A stretch of 64,000 bases of DNA from Imbricaverruca yamaguchii (GCA_034440575.1 JAOTOL010000907.1:1-64000), one strand, 5' to 3'; shown: positions 45,001 through 57,632, counted from the stretch's first letter. Notes: generated by a model not told the origin, from the letters alone. Numbers and translations: made by a program.

Positions 45001-45740
45001 TCTTGAAATGCTTCCAAGGTACTAATGAGGTGATCATTTAGTTCACTGATTTTATTCCCATCAAAGACTGTCGCAAAACTATCTGATAGATCATTGAAGT
45101 AGAATTCCTGAATTGTTCAAGACATCAACACCATTTATAAATATATTATCTAAAAGGGTATCAGAATTATCACAAACCCGGGTTGCTTTCAAGATGGTTG
45201 GTAAAAATCCATAGCAATTTAACATATTCATAAAACTAAGTGTAGGTTTATCAGAGGCATATTTCAAAAGATTATAATTGAAGTCCCCTCCTATGACGCA
45301 TGTACATTGAGTGATTTGCAATGAGTCAAGTATTTTTCCCAAGCAGTCCATAAATAAAGTATGGCTCAGGCTTGGAGGTATATATATTTCCCCCACAAGG
45401 AATCTTTTTGGCGGTACACCCAACTTCATCTTGATTTCCAGAAAACTTGTCTGAAAATGATCACTCTCCAGGTATTTTCTTTCCCTAGCCTGAAATCTAT
45501 TACTTGCATATATTACTGTACCTCCACCTTCACCTTCTTTTCTACTAGATGTAGACATTATAATTTTTATACTAAAGTATTGTTCTTAATCTTTCTTCAA
45601 CCATGTCTCTGACGCACAAATAACTGACCAATCAACTTTAAAACTTGCTAGAAAGTTAATAACATCATCAAATATATTCCTGATGGATCTTCAATTGACC
45701 TGAAGTACTGAGAACCCCGCATTCAAGTTAAGTGGTTGGG
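45001..45740 (-). pseudogene. Element K: endonuclease remnant
   Basis: Frames near 45580-45740 give RSIRNIFDDVINFL and VICASETWLKKD (Glu). 45091-45558 gives GGTVIYASNRFQAR, GEIYIPPSLSH, CVIGGDFNYNLLKYA (Asp/Asn) and TRVCDNSDTLLDNIFING. There are a stop in the first block and a frame break near 45570. The final SDH block lies at the interruption. Confidence 0.6.
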
Positions 45741-46910
45741 GTGAGGAATAACATGTACACTGTGGCAATATATGTTCATGAGGAGGGTACTTATACTTAT
45801 CTTACTTATCACCCAAATCATACCCTAGTAACTCCTATGTAGCTCCCTCAAGTTTGAGTCTACTCATTGCTCAGGAAAAGAGCCAACTGGAAATGGTGAT
45901 TACATCTGGAAATGGAAAACTTTGTATAATAATTGTGCATGAATATTGAATTGGAAACACAAAAAAGGACAATGAATGATCGGAAAGTAAAATGGAAAAA
46001 GGAAATTAGAGCGGTAAAGCTCAAACCATTAAGAAGCATAGTTTGACAAATAAATATAGATAGTTTTATGACTAGATAAGATGATAGAGGAGCAAGTATT
46101 CTATCGCAAGTGAAAGGAACACTTGCCAAGACCATGTGACATTGATGATATTCCATGCAGGGTAATTTTTTAGTGAATAATATGCATACAAAAACTTATT
46201 TAATGTTCAACCACTCTGGTTCAGATTTGCTTCATGTTTTCCAAAGTGGATTAAGTGGCATGGTTTAACATTAGGTATTATGGGATGATAACTTTGAAAT
46301 AATATGATAAGGTACTTTTTCCTTTTAACAAAATATTTTTTGAACATGGGTGCCATTGAAAAGTGGATAAATGGTCATGAGTATGAGGACGAGGAATGAG
46401 CATGAAGAAATAGTGAAATTGAGCATGAGGATGAGCTGATCTTGCATGGAAAGTCTGGAATAAGCAATGGATCGGTGCTTAGATATTGACACGCTGGCTG
46501 ATAGGGCGCAGTCACGGAAATATTTCTTTCTTATGCTCAGTCAAAACATAGACCGGTTAATGAAACACCATTGCACTTTATAAACCGGAAGCCACGCTTT
46601 CAGCGATCTGAGAGATTCATTTTTTTCCTGGGCGAAGTAGCGTCGGATATTTCTCGGAAAATGCTTCTTTCTTTGTACCAAAATAACCCTTGGGCTTCCA
46701 TTGGGAGTCCCAATGGAACAACAGTCAAACCGCAGTGCACCACTTGTCACCCATTGACGGGAGAGCGACACGGCTTGCCACCAAGCTGTTTCATATCCGC
46801 TCCTTTAAAATATAATGGATGGATGCGCAGCTCCATATAAAAACAATATAATTTTGCGAGCATTTGTTTTAATCACCAAGACTGACTTAAACTGTGATTG
46901 ATACTAATGT
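45741..46910. other. No recognised gene
   Basis: AT-rich sequence with short unsupported frames on both strands. Confidence 0.35.
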
Positions 46911-47100
46911 GGGGCATCGTATGGGGGGACGAGTAGTCTAGGGGTAAGTTGCCCGTCCCACAATCGAAAGGTTGTGGGTTCGAGTCTCGCCTGGCGCTAC
47001 TGTTCGCCCGCGACCAATCGGCGTGAGAGATTGGCGGCACTACATGACTCAATGGTCGACGTGTCGTAAAGCCAATACCAACAACGGGGCATCGTATGGG
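46911..47100. repeat. 15-bp target-site duplication flanking the SINE
   Basis: GGGGCATCGTATGGG occurs at 46911-46925 and, identically, at 47086-47100, exactly bounding the tRNA-like element. Confidence 0.92.
46926..47085 (+). mobile_element. tRNA-derived SINE with perfect target-site duplication
   Basis: The 160-bp insert begins GGGACGAGTAGTCTAGGGGT, a pol III A-box-like TAGTCTAGGGGTAAG as in some tRNAs. The B box GGTTCGAGTCTC follows about 40 bp later. The tRNA-like fold is partial: the T arm pairs, but the acceptor halves do not, so it is not a functional tRNA. The 3' part is non-tRNA and ends AATACCAACAAC. Transcription would be by RNA polymerase III from the internal boxes; mobilisation would depend on a LINE partner (not identified). 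Confidence 0.85.
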
Positions 47101-49639
47101 AAGTGTGTCGGTAATTGGACTGCGGCGACAGTTCAGAGACATTTGGCTGAACTAAGTCTGACCCGTCCAAACCGCAACCAAATTTTCACTACAAATGCGA
47201 TGTTCGAATTTCTTGCGAACAGGTTCATTTCAGTCGTCCATTTTATCTTTCCTAGTTAAAAGAAAGTGATTAAGGCTACCGAAGCACTGGTAATGACGCT
47301 TCTAGAAGTCGTTGACTGTGAAAAATACTGCATATTTGCACAAGTTGTGTCACGTCGATCTGCGTACCAACCATGGCAGTGTGTGAAGTATCGTGAAGCT
47401 CACGGCGCAATGTGCGAGTGCACAAGTTGCAAGATACTGAACTGGTAGACCATGGAGCTATGCGCGATATTGTGTAGCGCGTCGTGTATGCATCTGATAT
47501 ATTTTCATCTTGCTATAAGTGTGAAACGTCAAAGCTTCACCAAGGTTATCCTATTATGTGAGCAATTTGAACTCGATCGAGACCAATATGTTAACATTTT
47601 TATTTTCTCTAGGGATCGTCCTCGAAGCCTAGATAAACACGGTTGTTTTAACAATAATATGTTAAGCTATATAAATATAGCACATCGCGACTCATAAAAA
47701 TTGATTCCACAAGGCAAATTGTTTGCTGTCAAATTAAGTGCAATGCAACCAATAATTTGAACATAAGTTATGTTTGTTTATAATTGCATTTGCTATCCTT
47801 CCTCAGCCTAGAGGCATTGATGTAACTTACGGCTCTTTACCAAATTGAAAAAGAAGCTTGCGTGAACATGCAATCTTACATAGATTGCACTTTCACCCGA
47901 TGCTACGACAATCATGTAAGGTGGAGAAAGACATGCAATATGAACCCGATGGTCATGTTTCAACGTTGCATAATAAGTACGGCAAATTGAACGCGTGTTT
48001 TGGTCCGCATTGTGATTAATTTGACAATTAATATGACAATTTATTTTAAACAATAAAAAAATAATTTGAAATTTCCCAAACTTCTGCCAATTATAGTAGG
48101 GCTTAACAACTTTGAACGTAAGTACACAATCAATGCATAGTTACGTGTGCCGATCAAGGCGAGAGAGCCGAAAAAACTGCATTGCAGTTTTTTATTCATT
48201 CATTTCGATTCATTTCGACAAAACGAGCATTTCCACAATACTGTCTTGTCAGTCGTAATACGGTTCATGTGCTAAAACCATAACTCGTTCTGTATGGTCA
48301 CTTATCCTGTTTCTGTCTTGCTTATTGCTTTAGCATTCATGAAAACAAGTGTTTTAATAACTACCTTTCGATTGAAAGCTTCCTTTCTCCAATTATTATG
48401 GAAGATTGGCTAATAAAGCAACTATATGTCAGCCGATGAACGTGTAATCACTGGCTGTACTGCACTTCAACATTCAGGTTGCAAGCTGTATTTTCTAATA
48501 GTTTGCCACTACATGCATTTATCTACCTTATCTCTACTCTTGGTGCACTTCGTAGTTCGGGATACATCACTTCGAATTCTTCGAAGGATGGTCAGTCATG
48601 AATCTGCAAAGGATCAATGGCAAGGCTATTGGACATAACAAAATGTACAGACTAACAATACGTTGGTTTGTTTCTTGGTTACTTGGGCTTGAGGGCGCAC
48701 CGACCATGATGATCAGATAGCGCCCATGATCGGTAAGAAGCGATTAACAACAAATGTGGCATTCATTGCAAATATCCTTCACTTACGTTACACGTCCGAT
48801 TTCTGAAACCTAACATGCATGAAGGATGCAGTCCAAAGCCATTGATCACGACACTTCTTGACCACAAATTGTGCACAAAGTATGGAGGATTGACGTTTCA
48901 TTTAAGTATTTCTTTCAACTAGGTTAAAGGGCTGTAATGTACATCAATGTTATAATCGTGCGACATGGGTGTACTCTCTGGGAGGGCTGGGGACATGTCC
49001 CCCAAAAATTTTGGAGAACGGTTATTTGTCCATTCAATTTCTTTCGTATCCCTCAAGCTCCAGATATTAGAATACCTGCGCATGATTGCCGCAAAACCAT
49101 ACTTAATTTATACAGTGGAAAATATATATATATACTAAACTATCACCAAAGGCATTACCAGCCGATCTAGCCAATCAACGGGCTTCACAGAATATCTATC
49201 TTCACAAAATCTATGGGCAGTAAATTGGCGTGCGCTAAAAATGTCTGCTTCAAGAACATTTGTGAAAAACACAAAGCTAGGTCATATTGTGTTTTTGCTT
49301 TGGTGCAGAATTGTGCTTTGCAACGCGCCGAATATGCATTATTGCAAGATCTTATGCATCTCAAGCTGCCTTTCACTGGGCATATATCGAAATATCTTGA
49401 ACAAATGTGATTCTGGGTGTCCTTGGGTGTTGTTAAGGTCATGAAAGAGCATCTTCGGCAGCTTTAAGCGTACGTTAAGTTAGCGTCGTATTCGCATCAG
49501 TATTCAACGAGTTGAAACTCAATTCGTAATTCGTAGCCAGAATTCGTGGCCAGAAACTTATGGTATTTACATTGTGCGACGGGTTTACGGTCGTTTGAAA
49601 CAATTACCACAAATACCTCTGCCTGCGCTCAACACGCTG
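47101..49639. other. No recognised gene; one copy of a dispersed GGGCGCACCGACC repeat
   Basis: AT-rich DNA. At 48664-48740, TTGGTTTGTTTCTTGG...GGGCTTGAGGGCGCACCGACC is followed by TAGCGCCC, giving a small GGGCGC/GCGCCC inverted repeat. A related truncated copy is at 61259-61310. Short cysteine-containing frames near 49213-49410 have no consistent module spacing. Confidence 0.4.
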
Positions 49640-50870
49640 GAAGCAACTATATAGGTCTCACATGATCACCTCAGCGATCAATGTCTAATCCAACAAAAAC
49701 CAGTTTCTTCGGTCGCCTGGCATTTTACTCGTTTCGCCAAAGCCTGCCAAAATCTGGTATGAGGCGACAGCTCGTGGTGAACCATCGAGTGACCTTTCAA
49801 ATCAGAACATGTCAAGGTCAATCATCAAGGTATGGTTAGCTTTAATTATTCCATGGCCTCGCGTTCGGTTGCTATCGCTTACATTTTCACTAAATTGGCA
49901 CTATTTGCTATGGCTTCTTGTGCGGTATATAGATGTTGATCAATCGAGTTCATTTCATATGTGAAATGTTAAATTGATTTCTTCGGTCGTTTCGAACTTC
50001 GTCGTTTCCGCCCAAGCGAGGCAGTGGGAACCCTCAAGTGACATTTTGAACCGAAACATGTCAATGTCAGACCTCGAGGTCAAAGGTTAGGTTTATGTTT
50101 GCTGAAGTCCTTGCGATTCGTTGTTATAGCTTCAATGTCCACATTATGGGTATCACTCGACGGTCCGTGAGGTATTCTAACAGGCGATACAGAAATCAAA
50201 TTAATTTAATTTAAATGTTCACAGGTCAAGCTCATTTTTCGGTCGCATCATAATTCTTCGTTTCCACCCGAAGCTTTCCAAATTTCGTATCAAGCGATAG
50301 CCCGTGGTCAACCCTCGAGCAACATTTCAAACGGGAACATGTCAAGGTTAGACCTCAAGATCAAAGGTTCATTTGAGTTCTTCGAAGGCCTGGGGTGTCA
50401 TTCGACGTGGTGTGCCGTACGATATCAGAAACTTGATAAGTCTAAGTAATTTCACAAATGAATGGTCAAGCTGGTTCTTCGGCCGTCTGGCATTTGTTAT
50501 GGCCCAAACCTACCCAAATATGGCACCAAGCGATAGCCCGTGGCGAACACTTGAGTAGCATTTTAAACCGGGGTATGTCAATGTCAAAAGTTAGATGGAG
50601 TTCTTCGATGGCCTCGCGTTCGCCATTATGGCTCTAATATGAAGAACACGAGCGTCATTCGATTTGTCTTGCTATGTATCAGAAAGTTGAGAATTATAAA
50701 TAATTTCGACGGTCGAAAGTCAAGCTGATTTCTTCGTCGCCTCGCGTTTTTTCGTTCCCTTGTGACCAAGATTCACTATCAAGCGATGGCCCGTGGTGAA
50801 TCCTCGAGAAACATTTCAAGCCGGGACATGGCAATGTTTAACATTAACCTGTCTCTTCTGTCAGATCCCC
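49640..50870. repeat. Repeat X, array II: diverged ~240-280-bp tandem units
   Basis: The same blocks as array I are present (TTCGGTCGCCTGGCA, AAGCGATAGCCCGTGG, GAACATGTCAAGG, TCATTCGACGTGG). CATGTCAA-type landmarks fall at about 49808, 50057, 50338, 50575 and 50826. Units are more variable in length than in array I. Confidence 0.8.
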
Positions 50871-51595
50871 ATACCCCGTCTCGTGGGGGAGGTCGATAGT
50901 GACCCCTAAAAATGTCCCCAAAAATTTCAAATTTATAAACGGTAAAGACGAAAACCGGACGTCGAAAATAGCCCGCTCTCCCGTCAGATCCTCACATCCC
51001 GTGGGGGGGGCCAAAGAGACCCCCCTCTAATCATCAAACCAAGCGTCGCACGAAAACGAAATAGGTGTCATCGGAATACGCTCGATGAGTAGGGCCAGAC
51101 ACCACTCCCCCAAAAATGCCCCCCGAAAATGTGACGTCAGTAGGGGCCTAGATTTTCACGACTTACATTATGCTTGTGGCTCTGGGGGGTTCATTTTGAG
51201 GGAGGTTTGAAGAAAAAAATTTGTAATCAGAAAAGGAAAGCGAAATTTACCAGGCCATAACATTTTTGGCCACCCAAACTTTTTTTAATTTCAACATTTT
51301 TACATTTCAATTTTTCTTTGAGTTTCCTTTTCTAATGGGTAGAGCGGACTGGAAAACGTTGTTCAAAGTCAACTTGCCCTAATACAAAATGCTTACTTCA
51401 GCCAGAATCTTCGAGTTTAACTCTAATAGGCAAATACGCAAAATTTATGAGTACTCAAAAACGGAAAAAATCCTTTCGTACGTTTTGTTACATCCCTAAA
51501 CATAAGCAAACGTTGAACGTTTCACTAAAATATCTTTATCTGTTAAAGCGTGATGACTAGTTGGAGTTGTTGGTGACCTCACTTGACCTTAACTA
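50871..51595. repeat. Repeat X, spacer between arrays II and III
   Basis: Two copies of a GTCAGATCC(C/T)CA...CCCGT...GTGGGGG block lie near 50860-50900 and 50985-51010, with CCCCCAAAAATG(C/T)CCCC words. GAAAACCGGACGTCGAAAAT (50950) resembles a segment near 16955 in the other X locus. No coding sequence is evident. Confidence 0.5.
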
Positions 51596-52170
51596 ACTCG
51601 TTGACCCTAGATGACCGGACTTCAAAATTTTGACACAGCATGCCAAATTGATGTGGGAATATGTGTACCGAATTTCGGTGCGCTGTCGCGCGCCGTTCTT
51701 TCAATATCCGCGGAAAACCTGATGGGGGTCGGCAACGACCACCTCCCCTCGAGATGGCGCGGATTAAAGTCGAAGGTTACTTTTTCTTTTCGTTTTTTGA
51801 AAGTTTTCGAATGATCGAAATTTGTTTTAGAATTCTTCGCGTTTTGTCGCTATGGCTTCAATTTTCATCAAGTGGCTTGTGCAGCATCAGAAAGCGAAGA
51901 CAACGAACCGGCTTCAAAGGTCAAAGGTCAAGCCGATTTCTTCGATCGACTCTCATTTTTCTTCGTCCAAACTTACCACATCCCGTATCAAGCCCGTGGT
52001 GAACCGAGAGTAGCATTTGAAACCGGGCATGGCAATATCAAACCTCAAGGTCAAATGTTAGTTTAAATTTTCCGAAGTCCTCGTGCTTCGTCGCTATGGC
52101 CTCAATGGCCATCAAGTGGGCGTCATTCTCACGTGGTTTCCTGTACGGTATCGTAAAGTAAAAAATGGAA
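51596..52170. repeat. Repeat X, array III
   Basis: About two units carrying TTCGTCGCTATGGCTTCAAT, AAAGGTCAAGCCGATTTCTTCG, AGCCCGTGGTGAACC and ACCGGGCATGGCAATATCAA, diverged from arrays I and II. Confidence 0.75.
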
Positions 52171-52830
52171 ATCATTTTGATGCTTTCGAATGCCCGGTGA
52201 TTATACAATGATACAGTATAATAGTATAAGAGGAGCATATCCCTTTTTGTCTGCAGCTATCGTGCTCAGTGGCGTAAGAAGGATTTACCTTGAGGGTGTC
52301 CGCCCAAAAAAAGTGTAGGGTTTCCGTGTTGAAAATAGCATAATTTGTCGTTTGATCTATGGTATTTTTGGTTGTAAGGAGGGTAAGCCTAACGTGGCTG
52401 CGCCTCTGATTCTGATAACAGACACTCGTATCCTGTTTGACGAGTAAGTCCCCGAAGAAATCCTTCAAAGCCTGCTCGGACGATGTCCCATTGCTGGTTT
52501 TTAATTTGCATTGCCACATTGCTTTTCCACACATATACAACATACACAGATCTTTTCACAATTCGTCCGCTTTCTCCTTAGAGTTTCACTGAAGGTTGTC
52601 AAGCATGCGAGAGAAGCCACAAGTAAATGCTCACGATTGTATGACCAGCCTGAGGCCGTAACCGCGGGAGAACAATGTTGTAATCAGGGATGAAAACATA
52701 TATTTTTATTCCGGAGGGGCACTTGTTTGAAGGAGCGGCAGTTCTTTCGAGGGGTGCCACTGAAAAATTACCAGGAGAGACGCCTAAGATTGAAAAAATC
52801 GAGGGGGACGCAGGCAGGTTGCTAGAAGTC
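52171..52830. repeat. Repeat X, non-tandem end segment, uninterrupted copy
   Basis: It is collinear with 13331-13668 plus 16377-16450 but without the CR1 insertion. CAATGTTGTAATCAGGGATG is followed directly by the GGAGGGGCAC...GGAGCGGC block. This is the empty-site comparison that supports nesting of copy C. Confidence 0.6.
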
Positions 52831-53828
52831 CACAGACGCATTCAGGCTACTAAACGTCCTCAGGTAGGAGCAGATTGCTAAAAGTCCCCAGACGCAGGCA
52901 GGTTGCGATCGATACATGGGACGCATCAACTCGGGACACGAGCCGGTGAAGCAGTCGGCCGACCGCGATGCCGTGGCTCGCTCACAAGAACACGGTCTAG
53001 TTAGCCCAGCACGCCACCTCTAATCGATAAACGATCTTTGCGCGGCCATTTTGAAGTCATCGGAATTGGGCGGGCATTAGAGTGGCTGCCGACCCGCCCC
53101 TGTCATCAGCTGGATATCCTAACGAGATGCCTGTTGCACAACTCAGAAAGGCTCGCCACAAAAGGCTTCTCCAAGTAATAAATCCAGCTTGTGCTGCACG
53201 CAACCTCCACATACGGCAACTACGGCCGCTGCCGGTCCCCTGACAGCACATACCCTCAGCCACCGGATCCGAACGGCAGCGGCGTCCTGGCCAAATGACA
53301 ATGCTGGCTGGCTACATGGCGTGTAATACGCTTGCGGCACTCCTGTGGACGCCTTCCGAATTGACCTCATCAGCAGGGGGAGACGGAGGAGGTGGGCCAC
53401 TCTTGACGGACAAGTCCGTAACAGGCTGCCTCTGAAGAGCCACTTCTGATGGGCGCTGATAAAGTACGCTGTCTCACCTGTCTTCGGTCACTACCGCCCC
53501 AAAGGGGAGGTCGGAAGTTACGTGCCGGTCACAGCACACGAACGACAAACCGCCGACAGCAAGCAACTGCAGGGGCCCGATCATTATTCAGATTAGTAAC
53601 TACCTCAGGGTCACGTCAATGAACCGCACAGGAAACCCCATATGCCACATGTGCCACATATGCACCGGTGCGAGTTGCGACAGAAGCTGCGAGCACATCT
53701 GCCAGCCTTTGCCAGCCCATTCCCGTCACGCAGGGGTAGCGTCTGACCCGTGGCAGCGGTCCTGTACACGATGCCACACCTGTCGCCCATCCCCGTCACG
53801 CAGGGGTGGCATCCGACCCAGACAGCAT
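52831..53828. other. No recognised gene; small local duplications
   Basis: AGAAGTCCACAGACGCA / AAAAGTCCCCAGACGCAGGCAGG words repeat at 52820-52910. CCCGTCACGCAGGGGTAGC / CCCGTCACGCAGGGGTGGC occur at about 53723 and 53791. GC content is above the window average. Confidence 0.45.
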
Positions 53829-54607
53829 GGACATCCTATGCCCAGGTGGTCACAGGTCACCACGTAGCTGAGACTTCTCCTACTGTGGAGGTGGCTGGGA
53901 TATCTCTAGAGGAGAGTGCTACTAGTAAACGGAGGAGGGCTAGTTCTGGTAAGTCACAAGAGGGGCAGTGGCATGAGGTCAGGGTGTGGAGGATTTGGAC
54001 ACACAAACCTAAACAAAGGACCAGTGAGTGGCAGGTGGCAGATGGTAGGAGCGGAAGGAAGCCGAGTCGAACTCCCCAGCAAGCAGGCATATCAACATCG
54101 AATAGGTTCCAGGCACTATCCTGCCCCCAGGATAGTAATAGTAAGGATGCAGTGCTGGTTGTAGGTGATTCTCGTGTGCGACATTTAGATAACGTATCCT
54201 TTAAAGGTAGGAGGGACAGGAGGTGCATCACCAGGCCTGGTGCCAAGGTCAAGGACCTGGTGCCAGTGGTGGCACAGGCCACCAGTGATCACGTAGGTCC
54301 TGCTAGGAGTGAGGAGCTGCTGCAGGACTACAGGGCCCTTCTGGCCACCCTGAAGGATAACAATAGGAGAGTCATTGTAACTGCAATTTTTCCTAGGGCT
54401 GGAGCTTCCACCGAGTGGAGCTCCAGGGCACTGGCAGCCAATCCCAGGGTAGGTAAGCTCTGCACTGAGTTAGGTTTCACCTTTGTTGACAAGTGGTGCA
54501 GGTTTTATGGATCATGGGACCTCTATCAAAGGGATGGCCTACACTTCTCCGAGGAGGGGGTGCATGTGTTAGACCAAGTGCATGAGCATGTCCTTCAGGG
54601 AAACTAG
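53829..54607 (+). pseudogene. CR1 family-2 ORF1 fragment lacking SGNH block III (copy F)
   Basis: The frame is open from upstream sequence through TSYAQVVTGHHVAE to the TAG at 54605-54607. VLVVGDSRVRHLD (block I), CITRPGAKVKDL and DGLHFSEEG (block V) are present. Between TSDH and VGPARSEELL about 11-15 residues are missing relative to copy E, including VIVHVGVNN. The conserved Gly/Asn block of the esterase is therefore deleted in frame. The upstream residues from 53750 are not element-derived. Confidence 0.8.
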
Positions 54608-55649
54608 GTAATGGGGTGGGGAGGGATGAAGCTGCATTGCCATCTCAGGGATATGCCAATAGCGACAGCCAAGTCAATAGAACCCCAAAGTCAGGAAATA
54701 GAGATAGCAGTAATTCAAGGAGGCAGAGTGGTAGTTCATCCAGTGATGAAAGAGCTCCTCAGCATGAAAAAAAAACCAAAGATGGTTATGGAACATGTGT
54801 TAAGTATATGATGCTTAATGCTCAGAGTATTCAATCAAAATTTGACGAGTTCAGGTGTTATGTTGCTGAGGAGGAACAATATTTTGTTTGCATTGCGGAG
54901 GCATGGGCAGTGAGGGGTAATTTGTGGATAACTTGCAGGACTATGAGATCCAGAGATACACGTTTTCTTGCAATAGGGGTCCAGCAGTGAAAGGGGGTGG
55001 TGTAATGCTCTATGTAAATGGCATATTTAGGTCTCAAAAAGTAGCAGATGGGGTGAACAATGTGTCTGTGGATTCCACTTGGCTTGATGTCGCTGTGGGA
55101 AAAGGGAAAACAACAAACTGATGACAGGAGCTTTCTACCGATCAGGAACTCTGCCACATCCTCAGCAACTGGAGCTTGATAAGGTGATTTGTGAGGAAAT
55201 CGGTAGAAACTTTCAGAGAAAGTGCGATGATGCTTAGGAAATGCCTTGAAGAGGACCTGTTCTTATATCAGTTTGTAACGGAACCTACCAGGCATGGCTC
55301 ATTCTTGGACCTTGTTTTCTCGGATTTAAGTGCCTTGGTTCAAGACTTGACTGTAGGAAAACTCTTGTAAGAAGTGACCATAACATAGTTAGATTCAAGG
55401 CACATGTAGTGGAAATTATTAAGGATAATTTGGTAAAGGTTCGTAACTTCAACAGAGCAGACTTTGACTGCATGAGAGCGGCTTTAAGTGCCATCAGATG
55501 GGAAGAAGAATTCTCCATTTTAAATGCCTGTGAAATGTGGGAAAAGTTCAAAACTTATTTGAAGGAAATTCAGATTAGACATGTCCCCCAAAAGCAAAGA
55601 CGCAAAAGAAGTGTAGGAAAGTCAGCATGGCTTACACAAGACTTGATAA
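54608..55649 (+). pseudogene. CR1 family-2 ORF2 endonuclease remnant (copy F)
   Basis: Pieces: GRDEAALPSQGYANSDSQ..., FVCIAEAW (Glu) then a frame break at about 54915; CNRGPAVKGGGVMLYVNG (54924-55121); a deletion near 55225 removes the LILGDFN box; HNIVRFKAH near 55380; NFNRADFDCMRAALSAIRWE and HVPQKQRRKRSVGKSAWLT (55409-55649). No RT domain. Confidence 0.8.
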
Positions 55650-55840
55650 TTCAAGTCTGGTATTCTCAGATTCTCAGATTATCATGGTATTCTCAGATTT
55701 AAGCGAAAGGGGTGGGGGGCATGCCCCATCTTCCCTCCCTGCACTCATATGCCGGGAGCAAGAGGCTCCATACTCTGTTGTAGGCCCCCTTCGGATGGAG
55801 AGTCCTCAGACAGCCGACATAACATATATTTATGTATTTG

Positions 55841-55881
<41 letters not shown>

Positions 55882-57535
55882 CGTGAATTAAGGGTACAAA
55901 AGCAATCTGCACCATGGGTAGGCCGCAAAAGGCACTGCAAATGCGCGGCTTTACAACTTGTATACTTTTTTGTCAAATATCTGTTTCCCGGTCCATAAGT
56001 ATGGAACCATATTGACTAAGGTTAACTCTAAGCCTACACATGAATGGATCTGCACGTTTGGTTTGTGGGTGCTAATGCAGTTTGCATATATTGGTGAATA
56101 ATTTTGGAAATGATTGGTGTGACAGGGGCTGTTTGCTCATGCCCGCTGCTGGAATCTGTTCGCTATGTCTGTATGCAGGAGGCTTGCTGCACATGTCCTT
56201 GTGAATACAAGCCACGAATTGTAAGATTGCATAAAAACAGCACCTTCTATCCAACTGCAGATGTAGCGTCCTTCTTGCGTGGTTCATAAAACTCCCCGAA
56301 TACGAATATATCGCGTACGAATATATTCGTAGTACAACTTTCACGTGTATTTGTGCATACGTATTTCAAGTACGAACGTATCGCTAACTGATAACATAAG
56401 TAACGCCGGCAGCAGCACACTTAACTGGGTGGCCGACCGATGGCCGCGCAGTGGCGCCAAAACTACTAAACATTGTCGACTACTTGCTCAGAGCTACAGG
56501 TACCAAAATTCCCGGGCAACTCATGCCTGTCCAGTGAGGGAACTGTGGCTGGCGAGAAAAAAAATGAACTAACAATATAAGAATTATCCACTTGTGGCTT
56601 CGCCTGCGTTCATTAATCACTCGCATCGCAGCCGTAATGGACGAGTGGTTGGGGCACACGTGGTGACCGTCTCTGTCGCAGCGCGGCTTGAACTCGATCC
56701 TGTGTACTGAACCAGGGCGGGAAGGGAGAACACGCCAGCGGGAAAGGCTACCACTGATCGGGGCCCTCCAATATCGTTTGGCAACCGGTGACGTCACTTG
56801 GGCTGGATAATTGCTCAGTCCCGTAGGCGCTCCAGCCAAACTTACGCGTTTTCCACACAACATTTCCGATATTAAATACTACTAAAATTAGACGAAATCA
56901 GGTTCATTTGAAAGCTTGAAGAAATGTGTCCACGAATATGACACTTATTTCTTCCTAGTACTAAGACTTTATGGTTGAATCCACGCTGACTACATTCATG
57001 TCGAGCGCCGCAGGAATCGCGCGGTGCCACGGATAGTAGCAGTATGATGGGACAGGCCAACTGAAGATAACGGCCGGGACGGAGGGGTAGGAGTAAGTAA
57101 GAGATAACTGTTGCAGCATAATTCCTCCCCACTCGGTTCAGGGCCGTAAACAAGGGAGGGGACACTAGGGGCATGCGCCTCCCATAGGAAGGTGGAAGCC
57201 CTCCGACGAGGAAAATGCGCCAACATTACATTTAGGCTGCCGGTGGAGGTACCGATGCTAATTGGAATACCATGCCCTTATCACCCACGTGTAGATACGG
57301 AACGTGCAGCTGGTTTTCAGAATTGTTATCCCTTTTTCATTCATGTGCGTTTAGACCAGGGGTGTTCTTTGTCATATTCTTCAGGGGCAAGTGCCCCCTC
57401 AATGCCGGCTCCATCCCCAAATAATTTGGACTTTTAATTAACAAGGGGTACCACGGAGCATGTGACCTATCGATGTGCGGCTTCCCATTAAGTTCATGAG
57501 TTTTACAACCAGATAATATATGATATATTCATAAT

Positions 57536-57540
<5 letters not shown>
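55650..57540. other. No recognised gene
   Basis: Contains a short (TA)n at about 55841-55867 and a 16-bp perfect palindrome TACGAATATATTCGTA at 56316-56331. An A/B-box-like stretch near 56640-56700 (GAGTGGTTGGGGCA...GGCTTGAACTCGATCC) is a weak tRNA-like hint. Otherwise unique-looking. Confidence 0.4.
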
Positions 57541-57543
<3 letters not shown>

Positions 57544-57617
<74 letters not shown>

Positions 57618-57632
57618 TGTGTGTGTGTATGC
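57544..57632. repeat. (TA)n(TG)n microsatellite
   Basis: TA repeats at 57544-57570 are followed by TG repeats to 57632 with two TATG interruptions. Confidence 0.95.

Larger units (their letters stand above)
39740..45740 (-). mobile_element. Old CR1/Daphne-like non-LTR element split by copy E (element K)
   Basis: The right part (45001-45740) carries an endonuclease and the left part (39740-41208) its C-terminal linker, RT and C-terminus. Copy E lies between the two. The frame order continues across the insertion: the endonuclease ends near ...LDNIFING, and the linker resumes with ANYEANLWHTKQV and RPWVTPALL. The element is far more eroded than copy E. The clade is judged from motifs only (SETWL, GGDFNYNLL, TLLDNIFI, KPW/RPWVTPALL). 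Confidence 0.65.
53829..55649 (+). mobile_element. Diverged CR1 family-2 element, truncated at both ends (copy F)
   Basis: Homology starts inside ORF1 (ACATCCTATGCCCAGG) and ends at 55649 just after the endonuclease (CTTACACAAGACTTGATAA, then unrelated sequence). The RT, 3' UTR and octamer tail are absent. As in copy B, loss of the 3' half must be secondary. Many differences from B and E suggest an older copy or a subfamily. Confidence 0.82.

Noticed and set aside
46926..47010. Functional tRNA gene
   Set aside because: A and B boxes are present, but the acceptor-stem halves do not pair and the element is flanked by a target-site duplication, so it is a SINE.
49213..49410. Cysteine-containing 65-codon plus-strand ORF as a small secreted protein
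   Set aside because: No hydrophobic leader, irregular cysteine spacing and no supporting signals.
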